Shown: piece by piece, positions 37,540 through 45,865 of the stretch | Layout: the number at the start of each line of letters is the position of its first letter | How positions within the stretch are numbered: position 1 is the first letter of the stretch | Source of the DNA: Alphaproteobacteria bacterium | GTDB taxonomy: Bacteria > Pseudomonadota > Alphaproteobacteria > Micavibrionales > Micavibrionaceae | NCBI GenBank assembly: GCA_018000295.1 | Contig: JAGNKE010000001.1 | Span: forward strand, 178,881 to 242,880 | DNA length: 64,000 nucleotides | Direction: 5' to 3' | Position numbers and translations under genes: made by a program | Notes under the pieces: generated by a model | Database searches by the model: none | Told to the model about the DNA's origin: nothing | Seen by the model: the letters and a program-made list of their open reading frames with translations, nothing else

Positions 37540-38259
37540 ATGTTCAGCCCGACCCTGCGGCCACGGTTCGTCAAGCGCCTGAGCGTAAAGGCACTGTCTT
37601 TGTTTGCGCTAGCCCTCCTGTTCGCGGGGCAGGCTCTGGCCGCGGATATGCCACCGATGCCCCACACCGGGGACGCCATCCATGCTGAAGGCGCGGCTTC
37701 CGATCCGCACACGGCGGAATCCGCATTAACCCATGCCGACTCCGGGCACGCGCAAACGGAGCATGGCAGCGGCGGCAATGAACATCACGGCTCCGGCGGA
37801 TTGCCGCAGTTGGACCCCTCGACCTTCCAGACCCAGCTTTTCTGGCTGTTAATCTTCTTCACTGTGCTCTACATGGTGTTTTCGAAAAAGAACCTGCCGG
37901 AAATCAGCGCCGTCGTGGAAAATCGGCGCACACGCATCCAGAACGATCTGGACGCTGCCGAAAAAATGAAGGGCGAGGCCGACACTGTCAGACAAGCCTA
38001 TGAGGAGGGAATCGCCAAGGCGCAGGCGCAGGCCTCGAAGTACTATCAGGAGGCCGAAAACGGCATTCGCGAAAAATCCGAAAGCCAGTTGAAGGCCTTC
38101 CTTGAGAAATCGCAGGCGGAAATCGAAAAAAGTGAAACCGCCATAGCCGCCGCCCGTAGGAAAGCCCTCGCGGACATCGACGATCTCTCTGCCGAACTCG
38201 GACGCATGGCCGCGGAAAAAATCATCGGCGTCAAGCTTGACGCCGCAAAGGCCGCCTGA
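37540..38259 (+). CDS. atpF': ATP synthase F0 subunit b' with exported-looking N-terminal extension
   Basis: ATG 37540 is favoured over a TTG 15 bases upstream. The 239-residue protein has a basic/hydrophobic N-terminus resembling a signal peptide (to about residue 34, ending QALA). A His-rich, Gly-rich stretch follows (about 35-90, several His residues such as TEHGSGGNEHHGSGG), then the TM helix FQTQLFWLLIFFTVLYMVF. The cytoplasmic coiled coil (RTRIQNDLDAAEKMKGEA) forms the stator with subunit b. A His-rich N-terminal extension is known for some alphaproteobacterial b' subunits, but this one is long. Lies between atpE and atpF. Confidence 0.92.
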   Translation: MFSPTLRPRFVKRLSVKALSLFALALLFAGQALAADMPPMPHTGDAIHAEGAASDPHTAESALTHADSGHAQTEHGSGGNEHHGSGGLPQLDPSTFQTQLFWLLIFFTVLYMVFSKKNLPEISAVVENRRTRIQNDLDAAEKMKGEADTVRQAYEEGIAKAQAQASKYYQEAENGIREKSESQLKAFLEKSQAEIEKSETAIAAARRKALADIDDLSAELGRMAAEKIIGVKLDAAKAA

Positions 38260-38273
38260 GGAGGAAAACGCTC

Positions 38274-38771
38274 ATGGAATTTCTGCTCAAGCCCGAACCC
38301 TGGATGGTCATGTCCTTCCTCCTCTTGGTGGGCATCCTGTGGAAGTATGGAAAACCGGGAATTCTGGCTCAGCTCGACGCCCGTATCGAGCAGATCCGTA
38401 AGGAACTTGTCGCCGCTGAACTCCTCCGTAACGAAGCCCAGGCGCTCCTGAGCGAATATAAGCGCAAACAGGCCGACGCCGAGAAAGAAGCGCAGCGGAT
38501 TGTAGAAAACGCGAAAAAGGGCGCTGAACAGCTGCGTCATAGCGCGGAAGCCGAACTGGAAGAAACCGTCGCCCGCCGCGAAAAGCAGCTCACCGACCGC
38601 CTCAAGCGGATGCAGCTCGACGCCGAGCAGGAAATCAATGCCTACGCCTCCCGCCTGACCATTGAGGCGGCGCAGCGCATAATCGCCGAAAAACTTGACA
38701 AAAGCGGCTATGAGGCGCTACTTGAAAAATCCATGGCCAATGTCGGCCAGCAGGGCAAAACACTGAACTGA
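38274..38771 (+). CDS. atpF: ATP synthase F0 subunit b
   Basis: The 165-residue protein has one N-terminal TM helix (about 8-26, PWMVMSFLLLVGILW) and a long charged coiled coil to the C-terminus. It forms the peripheral stalk with b', whose gene ends 14 bp upstream. GAGGAGGAAAACG lies about 10 bases before the ATG. The F0 genes stop here; F1 genes (atpHAGDC) are not in the window, as in most alphaproteobacteria. Confidence 0.95.
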   Translation: MEFLLKPEPWMVMSFLLLVGILWKYGKPGILAQLDARIEQIRKELVAAELLRNEAQALLSEYKRKQADAEKEAQRIVENAKKGAEQLRHSAEAELEETVARREKQLTDRLKRMQLDAEQEINAYASRLTIEAAQRIIAEKLDKSGYEALLEKSMANVGQQGKTLN

Positions 38772-38802
38772 CCCGGCCCAATAAGGGCGAAAAGGCTCTT
38801 TA

Positions 38803-40080
38803 ATGGCTGATACGGCAATAAAACAATCCTCCGAAGACATCGTCCACGCACTCGGCAAAGAGGCCAAGTCCGCCGCTTTTATCATGGCGCAAACCCCGAC
38901 GGACAAAATTAACGCCGCGCTCAAGACTCTTGCCCGCGCCCTGCGCGAAAATGTCGCCTCTTTGCTCGAAGCCAACAAAAAAGACCTGGCATCAGCCACG
39001 CAGCGCGGCCTCACCGCCGCCATGATCGACCGCCTGAAGCTCGATGAAAAACGCATAGAGAGCATGGCGCAAGGTGTGGAAACCGTGATCGACCTTGATG
39101 ATCCCACCGGAAAAATCCTCTGGTCCACAATCCGCCCGAATGGCATGAAGATCGAGCGCATCGCGGTCCCCATCGGTGTTCTGGGGATGATCTACGAATC
39201 CCGCCCCAACGTCACGGTCGATGCCTCCATTCTCTGCCTGAAATCGCACAACGCGGTCATCCTCAGAGGTGGTTCGGAAAGCCTGCACAGCTCTCTTGCC
39301 TTGCACGATCTGATTCAGACCGCGCTGGAACAATCCGGCCTGCCGAAGGCCGCCGTCTCCATGATCCCGGTCAGCGACCGCGAAGCCGTCGGGGCGATGC
39401 TCAGAGCCTCGGAATATATCGACGTCATGATCCCCCGCGGCGGACGCGGCCTGATCGAACGCGTAATGAACGAGGCGCGGATGCCCGTCTTCGGACATCT
39501 GGAGGGCTTGTGCCATATTTATGTCCACCCGGCCGCAAAACCCGAGATCGCCCGCAACGTGACCCTCAACGCCAAGATGCGTAGGACCGGGGTGTGCGGC
39601 GCCATGGAAACCCTCCTGCTTGACAAAAACCTCGACAAAAATGTGGCAAAACAAATCCTTGCCCAAATGATCGACGCCGGGTGCGAGATTGTCGGCGATA
39701 AGGAGTCCCAAGCCCTCGACCCGCGCATCGGTAAAGCCACCGAAGACGATTGGCGCACCGAATATCTCGACGCCAAACTCAGCTGCCGGATGGTGGACGG
39801 GGTGCAGGCCGCCGTCGAACACATCAATTTTTACGGCTCCCATCACACCGACAGCATCCTGACAGAAAACCAGGAAAGCGCCGATTATTTCCTCAAAAAC
39901 GTGGATAGCGGCATCGTCCTTCACAATGCCTCCACGCAATTCGCCGACGGCGGCGAATTCGGCATGGGCGCAGAAATCGGCATAGCCACGGGCAAAATGC
40001 ACGCCCGCGGCCCCGTAGGTCTGGAGCAGCTCTGCACCTATAAGTATCTCGTGCGCGGAACCGGACAGACCAGACCCTGA
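38803..40080 (+). CDS. proA: Gamma-glutamyl phosphate reductase
   Basis: The 425-residue aldehyde-dehydrogenase-fold enzyme has TIRPNGMKIERIAVPIGVLGMIYESRPNVTVDA and KMRRTGVCGAMETLL with the catalytic Cys, and ADGGEFGMGAEIGIATGKMHARGP near the end. It reduces glutamyl-5-phosphate to glutamate semialdehyde with NADPH, the second step of proline synthesis. It is separated from proB by about 17 kb here. Immediate partners are atpF 31 bp upstream and nadD 2 bp downstream. Confidence 0.97.
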   Translation: MADTAIKQSSEDIVHALGKEAKSAAFIMAQTPTDKINAALKTLARALRENVASLLEANKKDLASATQRGLTAAMIDRLKLDEKRIESMAQGVETVIDLDDPTGKILWSTIRPNGMKIERIAVPIGVLGMIYESRPNVTVDASILCLKSHNAVILRGGSESLHSSLALHDLIQTALEQSGLPKAAVSMIPVSDREAVGAMLRASEYIDVMIPRGGRGLIERVMNEARMPVFGHLEGLCHIYVHPAAKPEIARNVTLNAKMRRTGVCGAMETLLLDKNLDKNVAKQILAQMIDAGCEIVGDKESQALDPRIGKATEDDWRTEYLDAKLSCRMVDGVQAAVEHINFYGSHHTDSILTENQESADYFLKNVDSGIVLHNASTQFADGGEFGMGAEIGIATGKMHARGPVGLEQLCTYKYLVRGTGQTRP

Positions 40081-40082
40081 CC

Positions 40083-40727
40083 ATGGCGATCTTCTCACAC
40101 CCGCACATTAGGAACAGCGCCCGTTGGAACGGCCTGCGCGTTGGCTTGCTCGGCGGCTCCTTCAATCCCCCGCACGAAGGTCATCTGCACATTTCTCGCA
40201 TCGCGCTGGCCACGCTCCATCTTGACGCCGTCTGGTGGATCGTCACCCCGCAAAACCCGCTCAAGGACAAATCAATCCTGATGCCCTACGACGAACGCAT
40301 CGCGCTTTCGCAGAACCTCACGAAGGGCCAGCCGAAAATCATCGTCACCGATATCGAACGCGATCTGGGAACGAACATCACCGCTTTCACGGTCAGAAAA
40401 CTCAAAACCCATTACCCCAGCACAAATTTCGTCTGGATTACCGGCATGGACAACGCTCTGAACCTGCACAAATGGAACCTCTGGAGAAATCTGCTCTCCG
40501 AAATCTGTATGCTGCACATCACCCGCCACCCGGCGGTCTCCCTGACCCAGAGATGCCCTCAGCGCCTGCTCAACGGCCACCGCCATGTGATTCTCGAACG
40601 CGGCGGAGAAGTTCCCCTCCTCCCAAAGATTTCCTACTGGCTCCTGCAAAAGAAAATGATCAACATTTCCTCAACTGAAATAAGGAATAAAAACAAAGAG
40701 TTAGGAAGGGAATCTGTCTGCGCGTAA
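40083..40727 (+). CDS. nadD: Nicotinate-nucleotide adenylyltransferase
   Basis: The 214-residue nucleotidyltransferase-fold protein has VGLLGGSFNPPHEGHLHISRIA (the GSFNPPHxGH ATP-binding motif) and WITGMDNALNLHKWNLW. The C-terminal NISSTEIRNK is the ISSTxIR motif. Adenylylates nicotinate mononucleotide to NaAD in NAD synthesis. It starts 2 bp after proA, the common proA-nadD-rsfS order. A long leader follows before rsfS. Confidence 0.96.
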   Translation: MAIFSHPHIRNSARWNGLRVGLLGGSFNPPHEGHLHISRIALATLHLDAVWWIVTPQNPLKDKSILMPYDERIALSQNLTKGQPKIIVTDIERDLGTNITAFTVRKLKTHYPSTNFVWITGMDNALNLHKWNLWRNLLSEICMLHITRHPAVSLTQRCPQRLLNGHRHVILERGGEVPLLPKISYWLLQKKMINISSTEIRNKNKELGRESVCA

Positions 40728-40748
40728 CCCGCAAGAAACAAAAGATTT

Positions 40749-40777
40749 TTGCGTCCCGGTGCGGATAGGTGTAAAAT
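40749..40777 (+). promoter_or_regulatory. Candidate promoter for the rsfS leader
   Basis: TTGCGT (40749-40754) and TAAAAT (40772-40777) are separated by 17 bases in the nadD-rsfS gap. A transcript from here would begin near 40784 and run through a terminator-like hairpin at 40893-40926 before reaching rsfS at 40951. This suggests a leader with early termination, or a short RNA. Confidence 0.55.
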
Positions 40778-40892
40778 AGGGACATGGAAGGAAGAAATTT
40801 TCTGTTTCATAGATCAGGGGGCGTGAAAGCGTGAAAGTCGGCGTTGTTCAGCGCACTTTGATAAAACTGGTAAAGCATAGAAGGAGCATGGC

Positions 40893-40926
40893 TGATCCCT
40901 GAAGGGTTCGGTCATTTTTGTTTTTT
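40893..40926 (+). terminator. Terminator-like hairpin in the rsfS leader (possible attenuator)
   Basis: TGATC (40893-40897) can pair with GGTCA (40910-40914) around an inner CCT/AGG hairpin. The stem is followed by TTTTTGTTTTTT, broken by one G. The stem is short and has a G-T pair, so strength is uncertain. It overlaps ATGGCTGATCCCTGA (40888-40902), a four-codon frame behind AAGGAG that looks like a leader-peptide start. Confidence 0.5.
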
Positions 40927-40950
40927 AACACCCTAAAAAGGAGGGTCACC

Positions 40951-41340
40951 ATTCAAAGCAAAACAGTAACCCGGGCCTTAACCCCCGAAAAAGCCAAAGC
41001 CTTGGTCGAGAAATCTCTGGATGCAGACAAGGCGCAGGACATCGTAACCATCCCCCTCAAGGACTCCTCGGCGCTAGCCGACTATATGATCATCGCCACA
41101 GGCACATCTTCGCGGCACGTGAACGCGCTGGCACAGAAACTCAAAGAAAAACTGGAAAAAGCCGGACAAAAACATATCCGCACTGAAGGCCTCAGTCAGG
41201 GCGATTGGGTGATTATGGATACCGGCGATATCATCATCCATATTTTCCGCTCCGAAGTCCGCGCCTTCTATAACTTGGAAAAAATGTGGACGATGCAAAC
41301 GCCCCCCGGCTTGGCCGGACAACAGGCACAAGCCTGGTAA
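40951..41340 (+). CDS. rsfS: Ribosomal silencing factor RsfS, apparent AUU start
   Basis: The 129-residue product has TPEKAKALVEKSLDADKAQDIVTIPL at the front and YMIIATGTSSRHVNALAQ, EGLSQGDWVIMDTGDIIIHIF and REVRAFYNLEKMW-like segments, all of the RsfS/Iojap family. It binds L14 on the 50S and blocks subunit joining under starvation. AAAAAGGAGG (40935-40944) is an ideal Shine-Dalgarno, but the codon at 6-base spacing is ATT. There is no ATG, GTG or TTG between it and residue 18, and the TTG at 40918 lies before the Shine-Dalgarno. The AUU start would resemble infC, which IF3 autoregulates. A sequencing error or different strain codon is the alternative. Confidence 0.85.
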   Translation: MQSKTVTRALTPEKAKALVEKSLDADKAQDIVTIPLKDSSALADYMIIATGTSSRHVNALAQKLKEKLEKAGQKHIRTEGLSQGDWVIMDTGDIIIHIFRSEVRAFYNLEKMWTMQTPPGLAGQQAQAW

Positions 41341-41385
41341 AGGCCAACAAAAAATCCGGCCACGGATTGACTAGGGCAAATTCTA

Positions 41386-41844
41386 TTGTTCAAAATCGAA
41401 ATCATTGCTGTTGCCCGCATCAAAAAAGGGCCATACGCCGATCTTTCGGAGGAATACTGCAAACGGATCCGCTGGCCGCTAGACATCCGCGAAATCGACG
41501 CCCGTCCATCTTCCATGGATCAAGCACAGGCGGAAGAAGAACTAAAAATCCTTAAATCCCTGAAGCCGGACGCGATAAAAATCGCCCTCGACGAACGCGG
41601 CGAAACACTTTCCTCCACACAATTCGCCAAAATTCTGGGTGGTTACAGAGATGAAGGCGCTGGTACCCTGCAATTCATCATCGGCGGCGCCGACGGGCTG
41701 ACGTCTCAAATCCGAAGCCAGACCCAAAAGCAAATCAGTTTCGGGCGCCAGACATGGCCGCATCTTCTTGCGCGAATCATGCTTTTGGAGCAAATATACA
41801 GAGCCCAGCAGATTCTCTCCGGCCACCCTTACCACCGGGAATGA
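41386..41844 (+). CDS. rlmH: 23S rRNA pseudouridine-1915 N3-methyltransferase RlmH
   Basis: The 152-residue SPOUT protein has ALDERGETLSSTQFAKIL, FIIGGADGL (the knotted SAM site) and the C-terminal PHLLARIMLLEQIYRAQQILSGHPYHRE, almost invariant in RlmH. Methylates pseudouridine 1915 of 23S rRNA in helix 69. The start appears to be TTG 41386 (FKIEIIAVARIKKG), 45 bp after rsfS. An AGGG lies about 10 bases upstream. Adjacent to rsfS as in most bacteria. Confidence 0.95.
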   Translation: MFKIEIIAVARIKKGPYADLSEEYCKRIRWPLDIREIDARPSSMDQAQAEEELKILKSLKPDAIKIALDERGETLSSTQFAKILGGYRDEGAGTLQFIIGGADGLTSQIRSQTQKQISFGRQTWPHLLARIMLLEQIYRAQQILSGHPYHRE

Positions 41845-41888
41845 CGGAAACCCTCTCGGGCGTGAAACCCTGAGTGACCGCAAAACCC

Positions 41889-43160
41889 ATGCCCAAAAAC
41901 ACCTTGCGCCAAAGCCTGAAACTTTTCTGCGGCCTGCTGGCTCTGCTCCCGGCTTCTGTAAACGCGGCCCCGCATAAACCCAATAACAAGACCGAAACGC
42001 TTAAGGCATATCAGGAACGCCTGAAATCCGAGGAACGCGAAAAGGCAGAATTGGAAAAAAAGGCCGAAAGCCTGAATGACGAACTCTCCCGGATCAAGGA
42101 GGAACTGGTGAACGCCACGACCCAGATGCGCCTGAACGAGGAAGAAATCGGCAGCCTTGAACAAAATCTTCAGGAGCTTGAAGCAAGACAGGAACTGGTC
42201 CGCGGCAATCTGCACAAGGACCGCTCCAGCCTCTCACGCCTGATCGTCGCCCTCGAACGCCTGCGCCGAGTCCCGCCGGAGGCCATGCTGGCCAAACCGG
42301 ACACCCCTTATGAAACCGCGCAAAGCGCCCTGTTGATGGCCGAGATCGCCGGACGCATCCATAAGGAGGCTCTGGCCCTGAAGGAAAAACTGACCGAGCT
42401 TGAAGACATAACGCGCCAAAAGGAAGAACGGAAGAACACACTGGTCAGGAATACGGAAACCTTACGGGGCCAGTATGAGGAAATAAGCCTTCTGGTCAAA
42501 AAACGTGAGGAAATCTATAAGGAGACCAACCACGACATCGCCGCCAGGGAATCCGAGATACAGCGGCTCTCGCTCCAATCCAGGAACCTGGAAGATCTGA
42601 TCGTGCGGTTGGAAGAAGATCGCAATCGTCAGGAAAAGAAAGAGCGCGAAAGGCAGGAAAAGGAAGAAAAAGAGCAGGAGCGTCTGAAGCTGGCCGCCCT
42701 GCAATCGAAAAACAATCTTCGCCCGCCCGCGCCACCTCCGAAAAAAATGGAGAAACCCCAGCCCCTCCCTACGGGCCTAAGCCCGGCCCAACTCCCGATT
42801 TCCGGGATTATCCGCGTCCGCTACCATGAAAACGACGAGCGCGGGGCAGTCAGCAACGGCTTATCAATGGAGGGGCGCCCCGGCGCACTCGTCCTCGCGC
42901 CGATCGGTGGAAAAATACAGTTTGCGGGGGCTTTCAAAAAATACGGGAATCTGATTATTATTGAGCACGCTAAGGGATATCATAGTCTCGTGGCAGGGCT
43001 GGATAAAATCAACGCGGTCGTAGGGCAGATAGTCTCGTCCGGCGAACCGTTGGGGCTTTTGCCGAGTGGAGTTGCAGGTGCAAAACCAAAGCTCTATTAC
43101 GAACTAAGGCACAAGGGACAGCCGGTGAACCCGTCCGTCCTGTTTTCCGAACTAAGTTAA
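41889..43160 (+). CDS. EnvC-like murein hydrolase activator (coiled coil + degenerate LytM)
   Basis: ATG 41889 is used (an in-frame GTG at 41874 has no better Shine-Dalgarno). The 423-residue protein has a signal peptide (ends near ASVNA, about 26), a long coiled coil (about 30-250, rich in E/K/R/L/Q) and a Pro linker. The C-terminal LytM/M23 domain (about 295-420) lacks the zinc-ligand His residues: YHSLVAGL and YYELRHKG stand where active enzymes have HxH. Loss of the metal site fits EnvC, which activates amidases at the septum instead of cutting peptidoglycan itself. It precedes ctpA, a frequent arrangement. Confidence 0.88.
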   Translation: MPKNTLRQSLKLFCGLLALLPASVNAAPHKPNNKTETLKAYQERLKSEEREKAELEKKAESLNDELSRIKEELVNATTQMRLNEEEIGSLEQNLQELEARQELVRGNLHKDRSSLSRLIVALERLRRVPPEAMLAKPDTPYETAQSALLMAEIAGRIHKEALALKEKLTELEDITRQKEERKNTLVRNTETLRGQYEEISLLVKKREEIYKETNHDIAARESEIQRLSLQSRNLEDLIVRLEEDRNRQEKKERERQEKEEKEQERLKLAALQSKNNLRPPAPPPKKMEKPQPLPTGLSPAQLPISGIIRVRYHENDERGAVSNGLSMEGRPGALVLAPIGGKIQFAGAFKKYGNLIIIEHAKGYHSLVAGLDKINAVVGQIVSSGEPLGLLPSGVAGAKPKLYYELRHKGQPVNPSVLFSELS

Positions 43161-43197
43161 TCCGGGTTAATATCGCTGATTTTAAGGACAACAAACT

Positions 43198-44673
43198 GTG
43201 AATACAAAATTTTTTCCGCGTATACTTCTGGCTCTGACCCTCCTGCTGTTGGGAACAGCTTCGCTTGTTCAATCGCAGGCACAGGAGGAGCCGCAGCCAA
43301 CCGAAGAACCGCAAAAGGAAGAACCCGCGTCCGATAAAAAACCCGAGGAAAAAGCCAAAAACTACAGCGAAACCTATAAATACCTCAACCTGTTCGGTGA
43401 CGTCTTCGAGCGCGTCCGTTCCGAATATGTCGAGGAAGTGGCCGACAAGGACTTGATCGAATACGCCGTGAACGGAATGCTCTCCAGCCTCGACCCCCAC
43501 TCCTCCTATCTGAACGAGGAGCGTTTTAACGAAATGAAAGTCGAAACTCGCGGACAGTTCGGCGGCCTGGGCATAGAAGTAACGATGGAGAACGGCCTCG
43601 TGAAGGTTGTCTCCCCCATCGACGAGACACCCGCTTTCCGCGCCGGAATTCAGGCCGGTGATTACATCGTGAAAATCGACGGGGAGGCCGTGATGGGCCT
43701 GACCTTGAGCGATGCCGTGAAAATGATGCGCGGCAAGATCGGCACGACGATCGACCTTGAAATTCACCGCGAGAACATGGAAGCGCCCATAGAGGTCACC
43801 CTGACCCGCGATGTCATCAATATCAAAAGCGTCCGCCACCGCGTCGAGGGCAACGCCGGCTACATCCGCATCACCCAGTTCAGCCAGAACACGGACGAGG
43901 GGGTAAGGGAAGCTGTAGAAGACATCAAGAAGCAGCTCGGTAGCAAACTGATCGGCTATGTTCTGGATCTCAGGAACAACCCCGGCGGTCTGCTCGATCA
44001 GGCGATTGCCGTGTCCGACGACTTCCTTGAAACCGGGGAGATTGTCTCCACCCGTGGCCGTCAGGAAGACGACACCAAGCGCGACAATGCATCCGCTGGC
44101 GACATTGCCAACGGCCTGCCCATCGTGATCCTCATTAACGGCGGTTCGGCCTCGGCCTCCGAAATCGTGTCCGGAGCGTTGCAGGACCACAAGAGGGGCA
44201 TAGTTCTTGGAACCAAATCCTTCGGCAAAGGGTCGGTGCAAACGGTTATTCCCCTGCCCGGTCATGGCGCCATGCGCTTGACCACCGCCCGTTACTACAC
44301 GCCCTCGGGCCGCTCTATTCAGGCCACAGGCATCGAACCCGACATTCTGGTCGAGCAAGCCCGGGTAGAGGCCTTTAACAGCACTTCCCGCCTGCGCGAG
44401 GCCGACCTGCACGGCGCGCTGGACAAGGAAAACGCCAAAAAATCCGAGCAGGGCAAAAAGAAGAGTGAGCCGGAAAAATCTCCTGCGCCTGCCCCATCCG
44501 GCGAGGATAAAAACTCAGGCAATCTTCCGGCTAACGACAACAAAAACCCCTCTGACCCTAAAAACGCGGACAAGGAAGGTGAGGAGGAAGCCGAGGATTA
44601 CCAGTTGGCCCGCGCTCTTGATCTTCTCAGCGGCCTCTCCCTCTATAAGCCGCCCGCAGCAGCGAACGAGTAG
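43198..44673 (+). CDS. ctpA: C-terminal processing peptidase, S41 family
   Basis: The GTG start has AAGGA 10 bases upstream. The 491-residue protein has a signal peptide, an acidic stretch, a PDZ domain (about 115-195, GGLGIEVTMENGLVKV) and the S41 protease domain. NGGSASASEI contains the nucleophile Ser and GTKSFGKGSVQTVIPL the general-base Lys. The C-terminal 70 residues are charged and low complexity. It processes periplasmic proteins. The EnvC-like, ctpA and deacetylase genes are consecutive. Confidence 0.95.
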   Translation: MNTKFFPRILLALTLLLLGTASLVQSQAQEEPQPTEEPQKEEPASDKKPEEKAKNYSETYKYLNLFGDVFERVRSEYVEEVADKDLIEYAVNGMLSSLDPHSSYLNEERFNEMKVETRGQFGGLGIEVTMENGLVKVVSPIDETPAFRAGIQAGDYIVKIDGEAVMGLTLSDAVKMMRGKIGTTIDLEIHRENMEAPIEVTLTRDVINIKSVRHRVEGNAGYIRITQFSQNTDEGVREAVEDIKKQLGSKLIGYVLDLRNNPGGLLDQAIAVSDDFLETGEIVSTRGRQEDDTKRDNASAGDIANGLPIVILINGGSASASEIVSGALQDHKRGIVLGTKSFGKGSVQTVIPLPGHGAMRLTTARYYTPSGRSIQATGIEPDILVEQARVEAFNSTSRLREADLHGALDKENAKKSEQGKKKSEPEKSPAPAPSGEDKNSGNLPANDNKNPSDPKNADKEGEEEAEDYQLARALDLLSGLSLYKPPAAANE

Positions 44674-44688
44674 AAAGGAACCCGAAGT

Positions 44689-45852
44689 GTGCGCGTGAAC
44701 CTCCCCTCCATCACTGCGCCCCGGATTCAGGACTTCGACAAAAAGTCTCTCGCGGCCGGATTGGGGCTGGTGGTTTTCTTCTACCTCTCTTTATACTTTT
44801 ACGCCCTCGTCAACGCCGCCGGAACCTACGAAAAAATGGAATCCGTTCTGGCCAGCCACAAGGTGCTGCTCTATACCCCGGAAGAAGAGAGAACATCAGA
44901 GGAGACACATAAAGATCACGCACAGGCGCCCGAACCGGAAGCCGATCCTGAAACCGCACTGATAAAATCCCCGGTCAGCGGGCTGTTCGAAGAAACCGAC
45001 TACGGCAAACTTCCGCTCCTCCGCCAGCATGACGGTATGACCAGCTTTGCAGCATACAAGCGCCCGTCCCCGCCGCTGGACTCAAAGAAACCGGCCATAG
45101 CCATTCTTCTGACAGATATCGGCCTCTCTCCCAAAAACGCCAAGGCGGCGCTTGAATCCATACCAGCGGAAATCTGCTTGCTGCTGAGTCCATACGCGCA
45201 ATCGCCTGAAACATGGCGCGAACTCTCCCGCAAAAAGGGGCATGAAACATGGCTCAACATCCCCGCGGAAAGCAAAAACATCTCCCATGCCGACCCCGGC
45301 CCTGCCGCCCTTCTGATCCGCGATGACGTGGACAGCAACAGGAACAGGCTCTACTGGTCCATGGCCCGCACCACCGGCTATGTAGGCCTCGCCAGCTTTC
45401 TCGACGACTCTTTCTTGATGGCGCAGAAAAATTTCCGCGCCGTTTTCCAAAGCGGTCTGGAACGCGGCCTCGCCTACCTCGAACTCAACCCCGCCGCTGC
45501 AGACTATCTGCAGGGTGTGACCCTGAAAGCCGGCGTTCCCGGTCTAAAGGCGGATATGTGGATTGTCAGGCCGCAGGGCGAAAATTCTTTTGAATCTCTG
45601 GAAAAAACCGCCCGTGAAAAGGGCTATGCCCTGGGGGTTATGCCCGCCTACCCGCAGCAGACTAAAATGCTCGAACTCTGGCTCAAATCGTTGAACCAGA
45701 AAGGCTTCGTTCTGGTCCCCGTCTCATCACTGGCTGAAATCCAGAAGGGCGGAACCGTCGGCACCTCCGGTCACGCCGAAACACTCACCCCCCACCATCT
45801 GGACACCTCCGACCATATCGAGCCGGAGCCGCCCCAGACCGCCCTGCACTAA
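44689..45852 (+). CDS. Divergent polysaccharide deacetylase family protein
   Basis: GTG 44689 (AAGGA about 10 bases upstream) gives 387 residues. An N-terminal TM anchor (about 20-40) and an acidic linker precede the NodB-like domain (about 125-350): PAIAILLTDIGLSP, LLLSPYAQSP, WLNIPAES and YVGLASFLDDSFLM. The last reads like the G-x-x-x-x-x-G/D region of YibQ-type proteins. The usual metal-binding HxxxH set is absent, so catalysis is doubtful. It sits between ctpA and rppH, and homologous YibQ genes follow EnvC/CtpA genes in many proteobacteria. Confidence 0.85.
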   Translation: MRVNLPSITAPRIQDFDKKSLAAGLGLVVFFYLSLYFYALVNAAGTYEKMESVLASHKVLLYTPEEERTSEETHKDHAQAPEPEADPETALIKSPVSGLFEETDYGKLPLLRQHDGMTSFAAYKRPSPPLDSKKPAIAILLTDIGLSPKNAKAALESIPAEICLLLSPYAQSPETWRELSRKKGHETWLNIPAESKNISHADPGPAALLIRDDVDSNRNRLYWSMARTTGYVGLASFLDDSFLMAQKNFRAVFQSGLERGLAYLELNPAAADYLQGVTLKAGVPGLKADMWIVRPQGENSFESLEKTAREKGYALGVMPAYPQQTKMLELWLKSLNQKGFVLVPVSSLAEIQKGGTVGTSGHAETLTPHHLDTSDHIEPEPPQTALH

Positions 45853-45865
45853 AGGGGAAATGACG

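Noticed and set aside
38992..40098. 368-codon minus-strand frame antisense to proA
   Set aside because: proA sense frame has family motifs; the antisense frame has none.
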